A DNA stretch of 64,000 nt. Source: Mesorhizobium sp. CU3 (GTDB taxonomy: Bacteria > Pseudomonadota > Alphaproteobacteria > Rhizobiales > Rhizobiaceae). The position numbers were made by a program, and so were the translations under genes. A model generated the notes under the pieces. It made no database searches, was not told where the DNA came from, and worked only from the letters and a program-made list of their open reading frames with translations. The DNA lies in the NCBI RefSeq assembly GCF_006442965.1, contig NZ_VFWX01000001.1, positions 62,001-126,000 on the forward strand. The letters are read 5' to 3'. Positions 25,832 to 32,753 of this stretch are shown one piece after another; position 1 is the stretch's first letter, and each line of letters begins with the position of its first letter.

Positions 25832-25852
25832 CATTGGACAATTTGTCCAATG
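25832..25852. promoter_or_regulatory. Perfect palindrome between cyoA and the MFS gene
   Basis: CATTGGACAA, one central T, then TTGTCCAATG form a perfect 10-bp inverted repeat 88 bases upstream of cyoA and 91 bases upstream of the MFS start. The size and symmetry fit a binding site for a dimeric regulator acting on one or both divergent genes. The regulator is not known; ActR sites usually look different (GC-rich GNGGC...GNCGC). Confidence 0.6.
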
Positions 25853-25942
25853 CCCGATTGCTATGGCTTTGGCGAAATTGTGCACGCATAATGGGACGAC
25901 GACAATCGCGTTCCGAAGTTGAGCTCGGTGGCGACGGACAAG

Positions 25943-27262
25943 ATGGCTGAAACTTCGACTGCCGAAACGGACAGCAAGCTGATCGGCTCGCATCACGGCC
26001 AGGTCAGCGCCGGCGATATCGCGGTCGGCGTCATCATCGGCCGCACGTCGGAGTTCTTCGATTTCTTCGTCTATGCGATCGCTTCCGTGATCGTCTTCCC
26101 GAAGCTGGTGTTTCCGACGCACGACCCGCTGACCGGCACGCTCTATTCCTTCCTCATCTTCGCGCTGGCCTTTGTCGCCCGTCCGTTCGGCACGGTGCTG
26201 TTCATGGCCATCGACCGCGCCTATGGCCGCGGCGCCAAGCTGACCATCGCGCTTTTCCTGCTTGGAACCTCGACCGTCGCCATGGCCTTCCTGCCCTCCT
26301 ATGAGGACGTCGGCGCGGTTGCGGCCTGGCTGCTGTCGCTGACCCGCTTCCTGCAGGGCCTGGCGCTCGGCGGAACCTGGGACGGGCTGCCCTCGCTGCT
26401 GGCGATGAACGCGCCGCAGAACCGGCGCGGCATCTATGCGATGATCCCGCAGCTCGGCGCGCCGATCGGGCTCATCGTGGCAAGCTCGCTGTTTGCCTTC
26501 TTCGTCGCCAATCTGTCGGCCGACGATTTCTTCTCCTGGGGCTGGCGCTACCCCTTCTTCGTCGCCTTCGCCATCAATGTCGTGGCGCTGTTCGCCAGGC
26601 TGCGCATCGTGGTGACGCCGGAATTCTCGAAGCTCTACGAGAGCGGCGACCTGCAGCCGACGCGCATCCGGGACATGGTCGGCACCGAAGGCCGCAATGT
26701 CGTCGTCGGCGCCTTCGCGCCGCTGGCAAGCTTTGCGCTGTTTCATATGGTAACCGTGTTTCCGCTGTCCTGGGTGTTCCTCTTCACCAATGAGGGGCCG
26801 GAGCGTTTCCTGCTGATCGAAGCGGTGAGCGCGTTCTTCGGCATCGCGGCGATCGTCGCGTCGGGACCGCTGGCCGACCGCATCGGCCGCCGCAACCTGC
26901 TCGGCGGCTCGGCGATCACCATCGCCATCTTCAGCGGCTTTGCCCCGCAGTTGCTGAACGGCGGCGCCGTCGGCGAAACCGTGTTCATGGTGCTGGGCTT
27001 CATCCTGCTCGGCCTTAGCTTCGGCCAGTCCTCCGGCATCGTGGCATCGAGCTTCTCGCGTCATCACCGCTATACCGGCTCGGCGGTCACCTCGGATCTG
27101 GCCTGGATGTTCGGCGCCGGCTTCGCGCCGCTGGCGGCGCTGCTTCTGGCCGGCACTTTCGGCCTTATCGCCGCCGGCGCCTACCTGCTGTCGGGCGCCG
27201 TCTGCACGCTGATCGCACTCTGGATCGACAGGCAGGCCACCACGGTCGGCGGAACCAAATAA
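25943..27262 (+). CDS. MFS transporter, metabolite:H+ symporter type
   Basis: Twelve-helix inner-membrane transporter of 439 residues. The loop after helix 2 with RPFGTVLFMAIDRAYGRGAK and the second-half copy GPLADRIGRRNLLGG are MFS signatures, and IGRTSEFFDFFVYAIAS at the first helix is typical of the metabolite:H+ symporter branch (shikimate, proline/betaine, alpha-ketoglutarate type). Substrate unknown. Start chosen at ATG 25943; GTG 25928 or TTG 25919 in the same frame are alternatives with no better ribosome site. It is divergent from cyoA and shares the control region with the 21-bp palindrome. Confidence 0.85.
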   Translation: MAETSTAETDSKLIGSHHGQVSAGDIAVGVIIGRTSEFFDFFVYAIASVIVFPKLVFPTHDPLTGTLYSFLIFALAFVARPFGTVLFMAIDRAYGRGAKLTIALFLLGTSTVAMAFLPSYEDVGAVAAWLLSLTRFLQGLALGGTWDGLPSLLAMNAPQNRRGIYAMIPQLGAPIGLIVASSLFAFFVANLSADDFFSWGWRYPFFVAFAINVVALFARLRIVVTPEFSKLYESGDLQPTRIRDMVGTEGRNVVVGAFAPLASFALFHMVTVFPLSWVFLFTNEGPERFLLIEAVSAFFGIAAIVASGPLADRIGRRNLLGGSAITIAIFSGFAPQLLNGGAVGETVFMVLGFILLGLSFGQSSGIVASSFSRHHRYTGSAVTSDLAWMFGAGFAPLAALLLAGTFGLIAAGAYLLSGAVCTLIALWIDRQATTVGGTK

Positions 27263-27452
27263 GCCGGAGCCGGACGCGAGCCGGCCTTCTTCGAAGAGAC
27301 CGGGCCTTTGCCCGACGCGTTCGCGGGCGCCGCCTGGATACTGCGCGCTTCAGCGAAATGCGTTTGCGCGGATAGGCCCGATCGCGGATTTGCATTTCTT
27401 GGTGATCCCTCCTTCCTGGTGCAAACTGCTACCGGGGCTGTCAGGAGGAGAA

Positions 27453-27893
27453 ATGAGAGCACGCGCAGCGACCCTCGGAGATCTCGAAGATGTGTTCCGC
27501 GACCTGTCCCAGCGAATGTCGGACGAATATGTAGCCGCCGGCAAGGACAGCAAAAGCGCCTACGACAATCTGATGATGAATTTGAAGGAGGGCCGGGCGC
27601 ACGCGCTCGTCGAGGGCGACGAGACGGTCGCCATCATCGCCTGGCACGAAAATGCCGACGCCGCCGACACGCTGTTTGCCGCGCAGGAAGGTTTCTTCAG
27701 CGCGGCGACGCTGCGCTTTTGCAAGCGGCACATCCGCCACGTCCAGGCGCTTGCCGGCAACCTTCCGGTACATTCGCGCAGTTGGCTGGAGCGGCCCGAC
27801 GTCACGCGGTGGTTTCACATCATCGGCTATGCCCAGATCGGACGCGACAACGGCGCCACCTTGTTCGAGCTGCCGCCGGCTTCCAGCACCTGA
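27453..27893 (+). CDS. Hypothetical protein, possible GNAT-like fold
   Basis: Small soluble protein of 146 residues with a very strong ribosome site (AGGAGGAG, two bases before the ATG). The N-terminal part, MRARAATLGDLEDVFRDLS, and the central strand HALVEGDETVAIIAWHE recall the first half of an acyl-CoA N-acyltransferase, but the acetyl-CoA loop is not clear. No signal peptide or membrane helix. It stands alone between the MFS gene and a convergent LysR gene. Function unknown; a phage-type GNAT-like protein is an alternative. Confidence 0.7.
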   Translation: MRARAATLGDLEDVFRDLSQRMSDEYVAAGKDSKSAYDNLMMNLKEGRAHALVEGDETVAIIAWHENADAADTLFAAQEGFFSAATLRFCKRHIRHVQALAGNLPVHSRSWLERPDVTRWFHIIGYAQIGRDNGATLFELPPASST

Positions 27894-27908
27894 AGGCAAT
27901 CCTTCTCA

Positions 27909-27960
27909 CAAGAGCGTTTCAGCGTTTCACGGAACAGGTGAAACGCCTCCGCTGCTCTTG
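27909..27960. repeat. Nested inverted repeat overlapping the end of the LysR gene
   Basis: An inner perfect stem (GCGTTTCAC / GTGAAACGC, 9 bp, loop of 7) lies inside an outer 7-bp pair (CAAGAGC / GCTCTTG). The element covers the last codons and stop of the LysR gene and lies just after the 27453-27893 gene, so it can end transcription from both sides. From memory this sequence type recurs in rhizobial genomes, which a genome search would test. Confidence 0.65.
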
Positions 27961-28829
27961 CCGACCAGCATCTCCACGAAGCGGGTGACCTTGGGTGGAC
28001 GGAAGCGGGCAGCCGGAAAGACAGCGTGGATGCCGCCGGAGGGCGGCGTCCAGGCAGGCAGGACATGCGCCAGCCTGCCGGCGGCCAGATGCTCCTCGAC
28101 AAGGAAATCGGGGAGGATCGACATGCCGGCGCCGGCCAGCGTTGCCTGCAGCACGGCCGGCGTGGCGTTGGCCGTCATGCCAAGCCTCATGCGCACCGTG
28201 CACCGGTCGCCGCCGCCGCGCGTGAAGCGCCATACCAGCGGCTCCTTCAGCGCGACATTGGCGACGAAGGGCAAGCCGGCCAGATCCTCGGGCTCTGCCG
28301 GGGACAGGGCAAGCTCGGGCGCGGCGACCAGAAACTGGCGGAAGGAGCCGACCCTGCGCGCCTGGAGGCTGGAGTCCGCCAGCCAGCCGACGCGGATCGA
28401 GAGATCGACCTGATTGGCAACAAGATCGATCCTGGCGTCCGAAAGCATGAGGTCGACGCGGCATGCCGGATAGGTGCGGCAGAAGCGGGCCGCCAACGGC
28501 GCGATGGTGGTGGCGCCATAGTCATTGGGAGCGGTGATGCGCAGCACACCTATCGGCTGGGCGTTTGTCCGGGCAAGCTCGTCAAAGGCCTCCTCCGCCT
28601 CGCGCAGGATCATCACGCATCGCGCATGGAGTTGGCGGCCCGCCTCGGTCGGCTCGACCCGCCTTGTCGTGCGCAAGAGAAGGCTCGTCTTCAGCTCCGC
28701 TTCGAGCCTGACGACCTGCTGGCTCACCACCGTCTTAGTGATGCCAAGCCGCTCGGCGGCGCGCGTGAACGAGCCGGCATCCACCACCGCCGCGAAATAG
28801 GCCAATCTGTTGAGGTTGATGGTTTCCAT
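27927..28829 (-). CDS. LysR-family transcriptional regulator
   Basis: Regulator of 300 residues: N-terminal helix-turn-helix (RLAYFAAVVDAGSFTRAAER with TKTVVSQQVVRLE) and LysR effector domain (VLRITAPNDYG, then DLSIRVGWLADSSLQARRVG), the CrgA/DsdC-like branch often seen next to oxidoreductase genes. It is divergent from the MoaF-like gene, and the gap holds a perfect inverted repeat at 28883-28898. It probably controls the small operon at 28975-30648. Start chosen at METINLNR; in-frame residues upstream fall in the promoter region. Confidence 0.88.
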   Translation of the reverse strand: METINLNRLAYFAAVVDAGSFTRAAERLGITKTVVSQQVVRLEAELKTSLLLRTTRRVEPTEAGRQLHARCVMILREAEEAFDELARTNAQPIGVLRITAPNDYGATTIAPLAARFCRTYPACRVDLMLSDARIDLVANQVDLSIRVGWLADSSLQARRVGSFRQFLVAAPELALSPAEPEDLAGLPFVANVALKEPLVWRFTRGGGDRCTVRMRLGMTANATPAVLQATLAGAGMSILPDFLVEEHLAAGRLAHVLPAWTPPSGGIHAVFPAARFRPPKVTRFVEMLVGKSSGGVSPVP

Positions 28830-28882
28830 GGTTCGCCGCCTCGCAATGATTGTGTGCTTATAGCTCACATTCAATCCAATTC

Positions 28883-28898
28883 ATCGATATTTATCGAT
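28883..28898. promoter_or_regulatory. Candidate LysR operator
   Basis: ATCGATA-TT-TATCGAT, a perfect 7-bp inverted repeat, sits in the 145-base gap between the divergent LysR and MoaF-like genes, 54 bases before the LysR start. A dyad with the T-N11-A form is usual for LysR proteins; the base at each end fits this. Confidence 0.5.
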
Positions 28899-28974
28899 CA
28901 ATCGAAACGATCCATCTTCGGTGCGTCGGGTTCGGGCCGCTTCGGCCTCCCAACCGGTTCGAAGGAGGTATCAC

Positions 28975-29298
28975 ATGGTCACGACTGAGACTTTCCCGGC
29001 CATTGGCCATGTCTACGAGGCGCGTTTCGGCGAACTCGCCTTCCATCTGCAGTTCGACGCCAACGGCTCGACCATGCGGTTCGCTCCCGCGGACGCGCCG
29101 GACTTCGCCGAGGCGGAGGCCGTGACCTACCGGGCGACTGCCATCCGTGCCTGCGTCTTCATGGTGACCTGGAGCGAGGCCGACGGCACGACCGTCACCC
29201 ATGTCGAGGATTTCGAGAACGGCATCGTCCACACCAACATCACCAAACCCGACCACAGCTTCCTGAATTTGTCCGGCGGCTGGAGCCTTCTGACCTGA
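28975..29298 (+). CDS. MoaF-like small protein
   Basis: Soluble protein of 107 residues, predicted all-beta barrel: GHVYEARFGELAFHLQF, then VFMVTWSEADGTTVTHVEDF and ENGIVHTNIT. The second half resembles the repeated domain of MoaF, a lipocalin-like protein reported in molybdenum-cofactor clusters, but no other molybdenum gene is nearby, so the role is unclear. It has a strong ribosome site (GAAGGAGG). First gene of a three-gene operon with a degenerate metallo-hydrolase and an NTF2-like protein, probably controlled by the divergent LysR. Confidence 0.72.
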   Translation: MVTTETFPAIGHVYEARFGELAFHLQFDANGSTMRFAPADAPDFAEAEAVTYRATAIRACVFMVTWSEADGTTVTHVEDFENGIVHTNITKPDHSFLNLSGGWSLLT

Positions 29299-29305
29299 CC
29301 ACCCC

Positions 29306-29326
29306 GAGCCGGGCAAAGCCCGGTTC
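29306..29326 (+). terminator. Intercistronic hairpin
   Basis: GAGCCGGGC-AAA-GCCCGGTTC makes a 9-bp stem with one G-U pair just after the MoaF-like gene. No T-run follows, so it is more likely a partial terminator or transcript-stabilising hairpin inside the operon. Confidence 0.45.
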
Positions 29327-29357
29327 TCAACCCCACAATCCGAGAGGAGAGCCCCCC

Positions 29358-30257
29358 ATGATCACGAGGAGACACGTTATGAAAACCACGCTTGCCATCG
29401 GCGCCATTGCCGCTTTTGCCCCGGCCGACATTGGCCACGCCGCGGGCTCGAAACTGAGCTGGAAGCATTTTCCGGCGGGTCCGAACGGCTTCTTCCGCGC
29501 CCCTGTCCTGCTGTCGGGCGCGACCGAAGCGCTGCTGATCGACGGCGGCTTCAGCTATCCGGACGGCCGCGCGCTGGCCGAGTCGATCAGAGCCACCGGC
29601 AAGAAGCTGACGACCCTCTACATTAGCCAGTCGGACCCGGACTATTACTTCAGCCTGAAGCCGGTCCGCGAGGCGTTCCCGGACGCCAAGGTAATCGCAG
29701 CGTCCGAAACGGTGGCTGCGATCAAAGCTTCGGTCGACAAGAAGCTCGCCGTGTGGGGCCCGCAGCTCAAGGAAAACGGCCCGCAGACGCTTGCCGACAT
29801 CGTCCTGCCGGAAGCCTTTGACGGCCCGTCACTGACGGTCGATGGCGAAAAGGTGGAGATCGTCACGGCCGAGGGCTTGGCCAACCGCCGTTATCTGTGG
29901 GTGCCTTCGCTGAAGGCCGTGTTCGGCGGCGTGCTGATCTTCAACGGCGTCCATGTCTGGACGGCCGACACGCCGACCAAGGAGCAGCGCGCCGCCTGGG
30001 TCACCAATCTCGACAAGATCGCCGCGCGCAAGCCGGCCGTCGTGGTGCCCGGCCACCTCACCCGGGAAGCTGCGACCGATCTCTCCGGTGTCGAGCACAC
30101 CAAAAAATACCTGCTCGCCTTCGAGGAAGAACTCGCCAAGGCCAAAGACGCCGCCGCCCTCAAGGCCGCCATGGAAGCCCGCTTCCCGAACCTCGGCATG
30201 GGCGTCGCGTTGGACATCGGCTCGAAGGTCGCCACGGGCGAGATGAAGTGGGGCTGA
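29358..30257 (+). CDS. Metallo-beta-lactamase-fold protein with altered metal site
   Basis: Exported protein of 299 residues with a Tat-like leader (ITRRHVMKTTLAIGAIAAFA, cut after HAA). The fold is that of MBL hydrolases: a first strand pair ending LLIDGGF, then a helix and TLYISQSDPDYYFSLK, which aligns to the metal motif THxHxDH but reads Q, D, D and Y at the ligand positions. VVVPGHL near the end is kept. The usual two-zinc site therefore cannot form, though another metal or a non-hydrolytic role is possible. Start at 29358 has GAGAGGAG; a second start at 29379 would remove the twin arginine. Lies between MoaF-like and NTF2-like genes. Confidence 0.8.
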   Translation: MITRRHVMKTTLAIGAIAAFAPADIGHAAGSKLSWKHFPAGPNGFFRAPVLLSGATEALLIDGGFSYPDGRALAESIRATGKKLTTLYISQSDPDYYFSLKPVREAFPDAKVIAASETVAAIKASVDKKLAVWGPQLKENGPQTLADIVLPEAFDGPSLTVDGEKVEIVTAEGLANRRYLWVPSLKAVFGGVLIFNGVHVWTADTPTKEQRAAWVTNLDKIAARKPAVVVPGHLTREAATDLSGVEHTKKYLLAFEEELAKAKDAAALKAAMEARFPNLGMGVALDIGSKVATGEMKWG

Positions 30258-30258
30258 G

Positions 30259-30648
30259 ATGAGGGCCAATCTCGATCTGATCCGGAGGACCTATGAAGGG
30301 TCCTCCGAGGAGAACGGCAACAACCTGCTTGCCGTGCTCTCGCCATCGGTCGAATGGACCGAGGCTGCGGGCTTCCCCTATGCCGGCACCTATGTCGGCG
30401 TGGACGCGCTGATGAAAGGCGTATTCCAGAGGCTCGCCACGGAATGGACCGGCTACCGGGCCGACGTCCATACCTACCTTGTCGACGGCGACCGCGTCGC
30501 CGCATTCGGCGTCTATTCCGGCACCTACAAGGCGACCGGCAAGCCGATGACCGCAGCCTTCGCCCACCTCTATGAGGTCAAGGACGGCAGGATCGTGCGC
30601 ATGACGCAGTATGTCGACACCGCCATGGTGCAGAAAGCCCTTTCCTGA
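30259..30648 (+). CDS. NTF2-like/SnoaL-type protein
   Basis: Small soluble protein, 129 residues, with the cone-shaped NTF2-like pattern: an N-terminal helix (ANLDLIRRTYEGSSEEN), VEWTEAAGFPYAGTYVGVDA and the final strands AFAHLYEVKDGRIVRMTQYVD. Members include isomerases, hydrolases and ligand-binding subunits; nothing fixes the role here. It starts 1 base after the metallo-hydrolase-like gene's stop, so the two are co-translated. A 9-bp hairpin follows at 30660-30681. Confidence 0.8.
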   Translation: MRANLDLIRRTYEGSSEENGNNLLAVLSPSVEWTEAAGFPYAGTYVGVDALMKGVFQRLATEWTGYRADVHTYLVDGDRVAAFGVYSGTYKATGKPMTAAFAHLYEVKDGRIVRMTQYVDTAMVQKALS

Positions 30649-30659
30649 GGATCACCGAT

Positions 30660-30681
30660 GGGGCCCGGAATGCCGGGCCCC
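30660..30681. terminator. Hairpin between convergent genes
   Basis: GGGGCCCGG-AATG-CCGGGCCCC is a perfect 9-bp GC stem between the ends of the NTF2-like gene and the flavoprotein gene. It can act in both directions although neither side has a clear T-run. Confidence 0.55.
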
Positions 30682-30710
30682 GCTTGCCGTCCGACATAGA
30701 TGATAGGTGG

Positions 30711-31853
30711 CTACAGTCCAAACCACCGCGACCGCCGGCTCGAACCGAACATCTCCTTGTCGGCGCGAAGCGCAACGGAAGGCTCATAGTAGTTGCCGGT
30801 CGGCGCCGGGCCGGAGAAGAAATCGACTTCGACCTTGCCGATGCGGCCGCCGCCGAATTCGATGTAGCAGGTGCCGAAGCCGTCATAGAGCGTGCCGCTG
30901 CCGCCTTGGCGCAATTTTGCAACCAGTGTGGTGGCCACCGCCCGTGCAGCACCCTCGGCGAATACCCCGGCCTTGGGCGTCCCGGTGTTGGCGCCGTCGC
31001 CGACCGCGTAGACATTCTCGTATTTGGTTTCGAGCGTGCGCGGATTGACGGGAATCCAGCCATTCTCGGACATGCCGCTTTCAAGCACCACCGGCGGCAC
31101 GCGATGTTTGGGAACGCCTAGAAAAAGGTCGAACGGCATTTCGGCGCCGTCATCGAGCACCGCCACGTTGCGAGCATTGTCGACCGAAGCGACGCGACGG
31201 CCGGGAATGAAATTGATGCCGCGCTCGGCGAAGGCGGCAAGCAGCGCCCGCGAGGTATCGGGCGACGGGGGCACGGGGCTGCCGAGCGGCAGCACCAGCG
31301 AGATCTCGCAGGCCTCGCGTACGCCCTGCCTCACCAGATAGTCGTGCAGCATCAGCACGCATTCGCTGGGCGCGGGCGGGCACTTGTAGGGCGCGCCGCA
31401 CACGCCGACGATCGCCCTGCCCTTCCTGAAGGTCGGCAGCACGTCGCGAAGCCGCTCGGCGCCGGGCACGGAATAGAACTCGTTGGTGCCGGAAAGGCCG
31501 GGCGTCGCGTCGAAATCATATTCGGCGCCCAGCGCCACGATCAGATAGTCGGCGTCGAAGACCCCGTCGTCGGTGGTGACACGGCGCGTCTGCGGATCGA
31601 TCGCGGTGATGGTGCGCTTCAGCATCTTCACGCCGGGCTTGGCGTAACGGCTGTAAGGCATGCGCACCGCCTCCGGCTTCTTCAGGCCGAACATGACGTC
31701 GAGCTTGGAAAAGCCGAAGATGAAGGAATCGCTCTTGTCGATCAGCGTCACGTCGATGCTGTCCCCCATCGCCTCCGAAAGCAGCGTCGTCAGTTCGAGG
31801 CCTCCAAAGCCTGCTCCGAGAACGACGACGCGCGGTTTGTTTGCTGTGTTCAT
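30711..31853 (-). CDS. FAD-dependent pyridine nucleotide-disulfide-type oxidoreductase (sulfide:quinone reductase-like)
   Basis: Flavoprotein of 380 residues. The FAD site is VVVLGAGFGGLELTTLL near the N terminus; the second nucleotide stretch is LIVALGAEYDFDA and the FAD end motif is NVYAVGDGAN. Cysteines in GVCGAPYKCPPAPSEC match the positions of the redox cysteines in sulfide:quinone oxidoreductase and related flavoproteins. It could oxidise sulfide or polysulfide to feed quinone, or be a NADH dehydrogenase-like enzyme. It faces the peroxiredoxin gene's end on the same strand with a 120-base gap. Assigned by motif pattern only. Confidence 0.8.
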   Translation of the reverse strand: MNTANKPRVVVLGAGFGGLELTTLLSEAMGDSIDVTLIDKSDSFIFGFSKLDVMFGLKKPEAVRMPYSRYAKPGVKMLKRTITAIDPQTRRVTTDDGVFDADYLIVALGAEYDFDATPGLSGTNEFYSVPGAERLRDVLPTFRKGRAIVGVCGAPYKCPPAPSECVLMLHDYLVRQGVREACEISLVLPLGSPVPPSPDTSRALLAAFAERGINFIPGRRVASVDNARNVAVLDDGAEMPFDLFLGVPKHRVPPVVLESGMSENGWIPVNPRTLETKYENVYAVGDGANTGTPKAGVFAEGAARAVATTLVAKLRQGGSGTLYDGFGTCYIEFGGGRIGKVEVDFFSGPAPTGNYYEPSVALRADKEMFGSSRRSRWFGL

Positions 31854-31973
31854 CCCAGTTCCCCATTGATGTTCCTGGCGCCGCGCGGCGGTCCAGATCG
31901 TTCACTTCTTCGCCTGGTGGCGGCGAGGCGCGTCCATGCGCATCACCTCGCCGCCATCGCCCTCACCGCCAGA

Positions 31974-32639
31974 TCAGGTGAGCACCGGCTGCGGCACGAT
32001 GCGGATATAAGGCTTCGGCTCCTTCCAGCCCTGCGGGTAGAGCTGGCGCGCCTCGTCGTTCGAGACCGAACCGGCGATGATCACGTCGTCGCCAGGCTTC
32101 CAGTTGACCGGCGTCGCCAGGCGGTGCTTGGCCGTGAGTTGCAGGGAGTCCACCACGCGCAGCACCTCGTCGAAGTTACGGCCCGTCGTCATCGGGTAGG
32201 ATATGACGAGCTTGATCTTCTTGTCCGGGCCGATGACGTAGACGTTGCGCACCGTCTGGTTGTCCGCGGCGGTGCGGCCGTCGGCGCTGTTGCCGGCCGA
32301 GGCCGGAAGCATGTCGTAGAGCTGCGAAATGGCAAGCGTCGGGTCGCCGATCATCGGGAAGTTGGGCGCCATGCCTTGCGTCTCGGCGATGTCGTTCGCC
32401 CAGCCGGCATGCTTCTCCACCGGATCGACCGAGAGGCCGATGACCTTGACGCCGCGCTTGTCGAATTCAGGCTTGAGGCGCGCCATATAGCCGAGTTCGG
32501 TCGTGCATACGGGGGTGTAGTCCTTCGGGTGCGAAAACAGGATCCCCCAATCCTTGCCAAGCCACTCATGAAAGGAGATCGGGCCTTGCGTGGTGTCGGC
32601 GGTGAAGTCGGGGGCGATGTCTGCGATACGGAGTGACAT
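31974..32639 (-). CDS. 1-Cys peroxiredoxin (Prx6 type)
   Basis: Thiol peroxidase of 221 residues. The peroxidatic cysteine is Cys45 in YTPVCTTELG, followed by the long C-terminal domain of the Prx6 group with PVNWKPGDDVII; no resolving cysteine is visible in the C-terminal part. It reduces hydrogen or organic peroxides in the cytoplasm, useful near peroxide-forming oxidases. It is divergent from a BTAD-type regulator across 114 bases that contain helically spaced GTTCC repeats. Confidence 0.94.
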   Translation of the reverse strand: MSLRIADIAPDFTADTTQGPISFHEWLGKDWGILFSHPKDYTPVCTTELGYMARLKPEFDKRGVKVIGLSVDPVEKHAGWANDIAETQGMAPNFPMIGDPTLAISQLYDMLPASAGNSADGRTAADNQTVRNVYVIGPDKKIKLVISYPMTTGRNFDEVLRVVDSLQLTAKHRLATPVNWKPGDDVIIAGSVSNDEARQLYPQGWKEPKPYIRIVPQPVLT

Positions 32640-32694
32640 GGTTGCGTTCCTTTCCGGTTGGAATTCGATTGCGGGGCTAAATTAGGAAATCTAT

Positions 32695-32720
32695 GTTCCG
32701 CCAGCGTTCCCCGGCGTTCC
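32695..32720. promoter_or_regulatory. Phased GTTCC direct repeats upstream of the BTAD regulator
   Basis: GTTCC occurs at 32695, 32706 and 32716, spaced 11 and 10 bases, about one helix turn each, with a fourth copy at 32646. SARP-type regulators are known to bind direct repeats of this period. The site lies between the divergent peroxiredoxin and regulator genes. Confidence 0.45.
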
Positions 32721-32753
32721 CTGTCTGGTGACGGTCTTCCTGGTGGTGCCCCC

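Noticed and set aside
25808..27067. Open frame of 419 codons on the minus strand over the MFS gene
   Set aside because: Mirror frame of a well-supported transporter; Arg/Gln/Glu-rich and without domains.
27263..27300. Possible terminator after the MFS gene
   Set aside because: Only a 5-bp GCCGG/CCGGC pairing with a long loop and no T-run.
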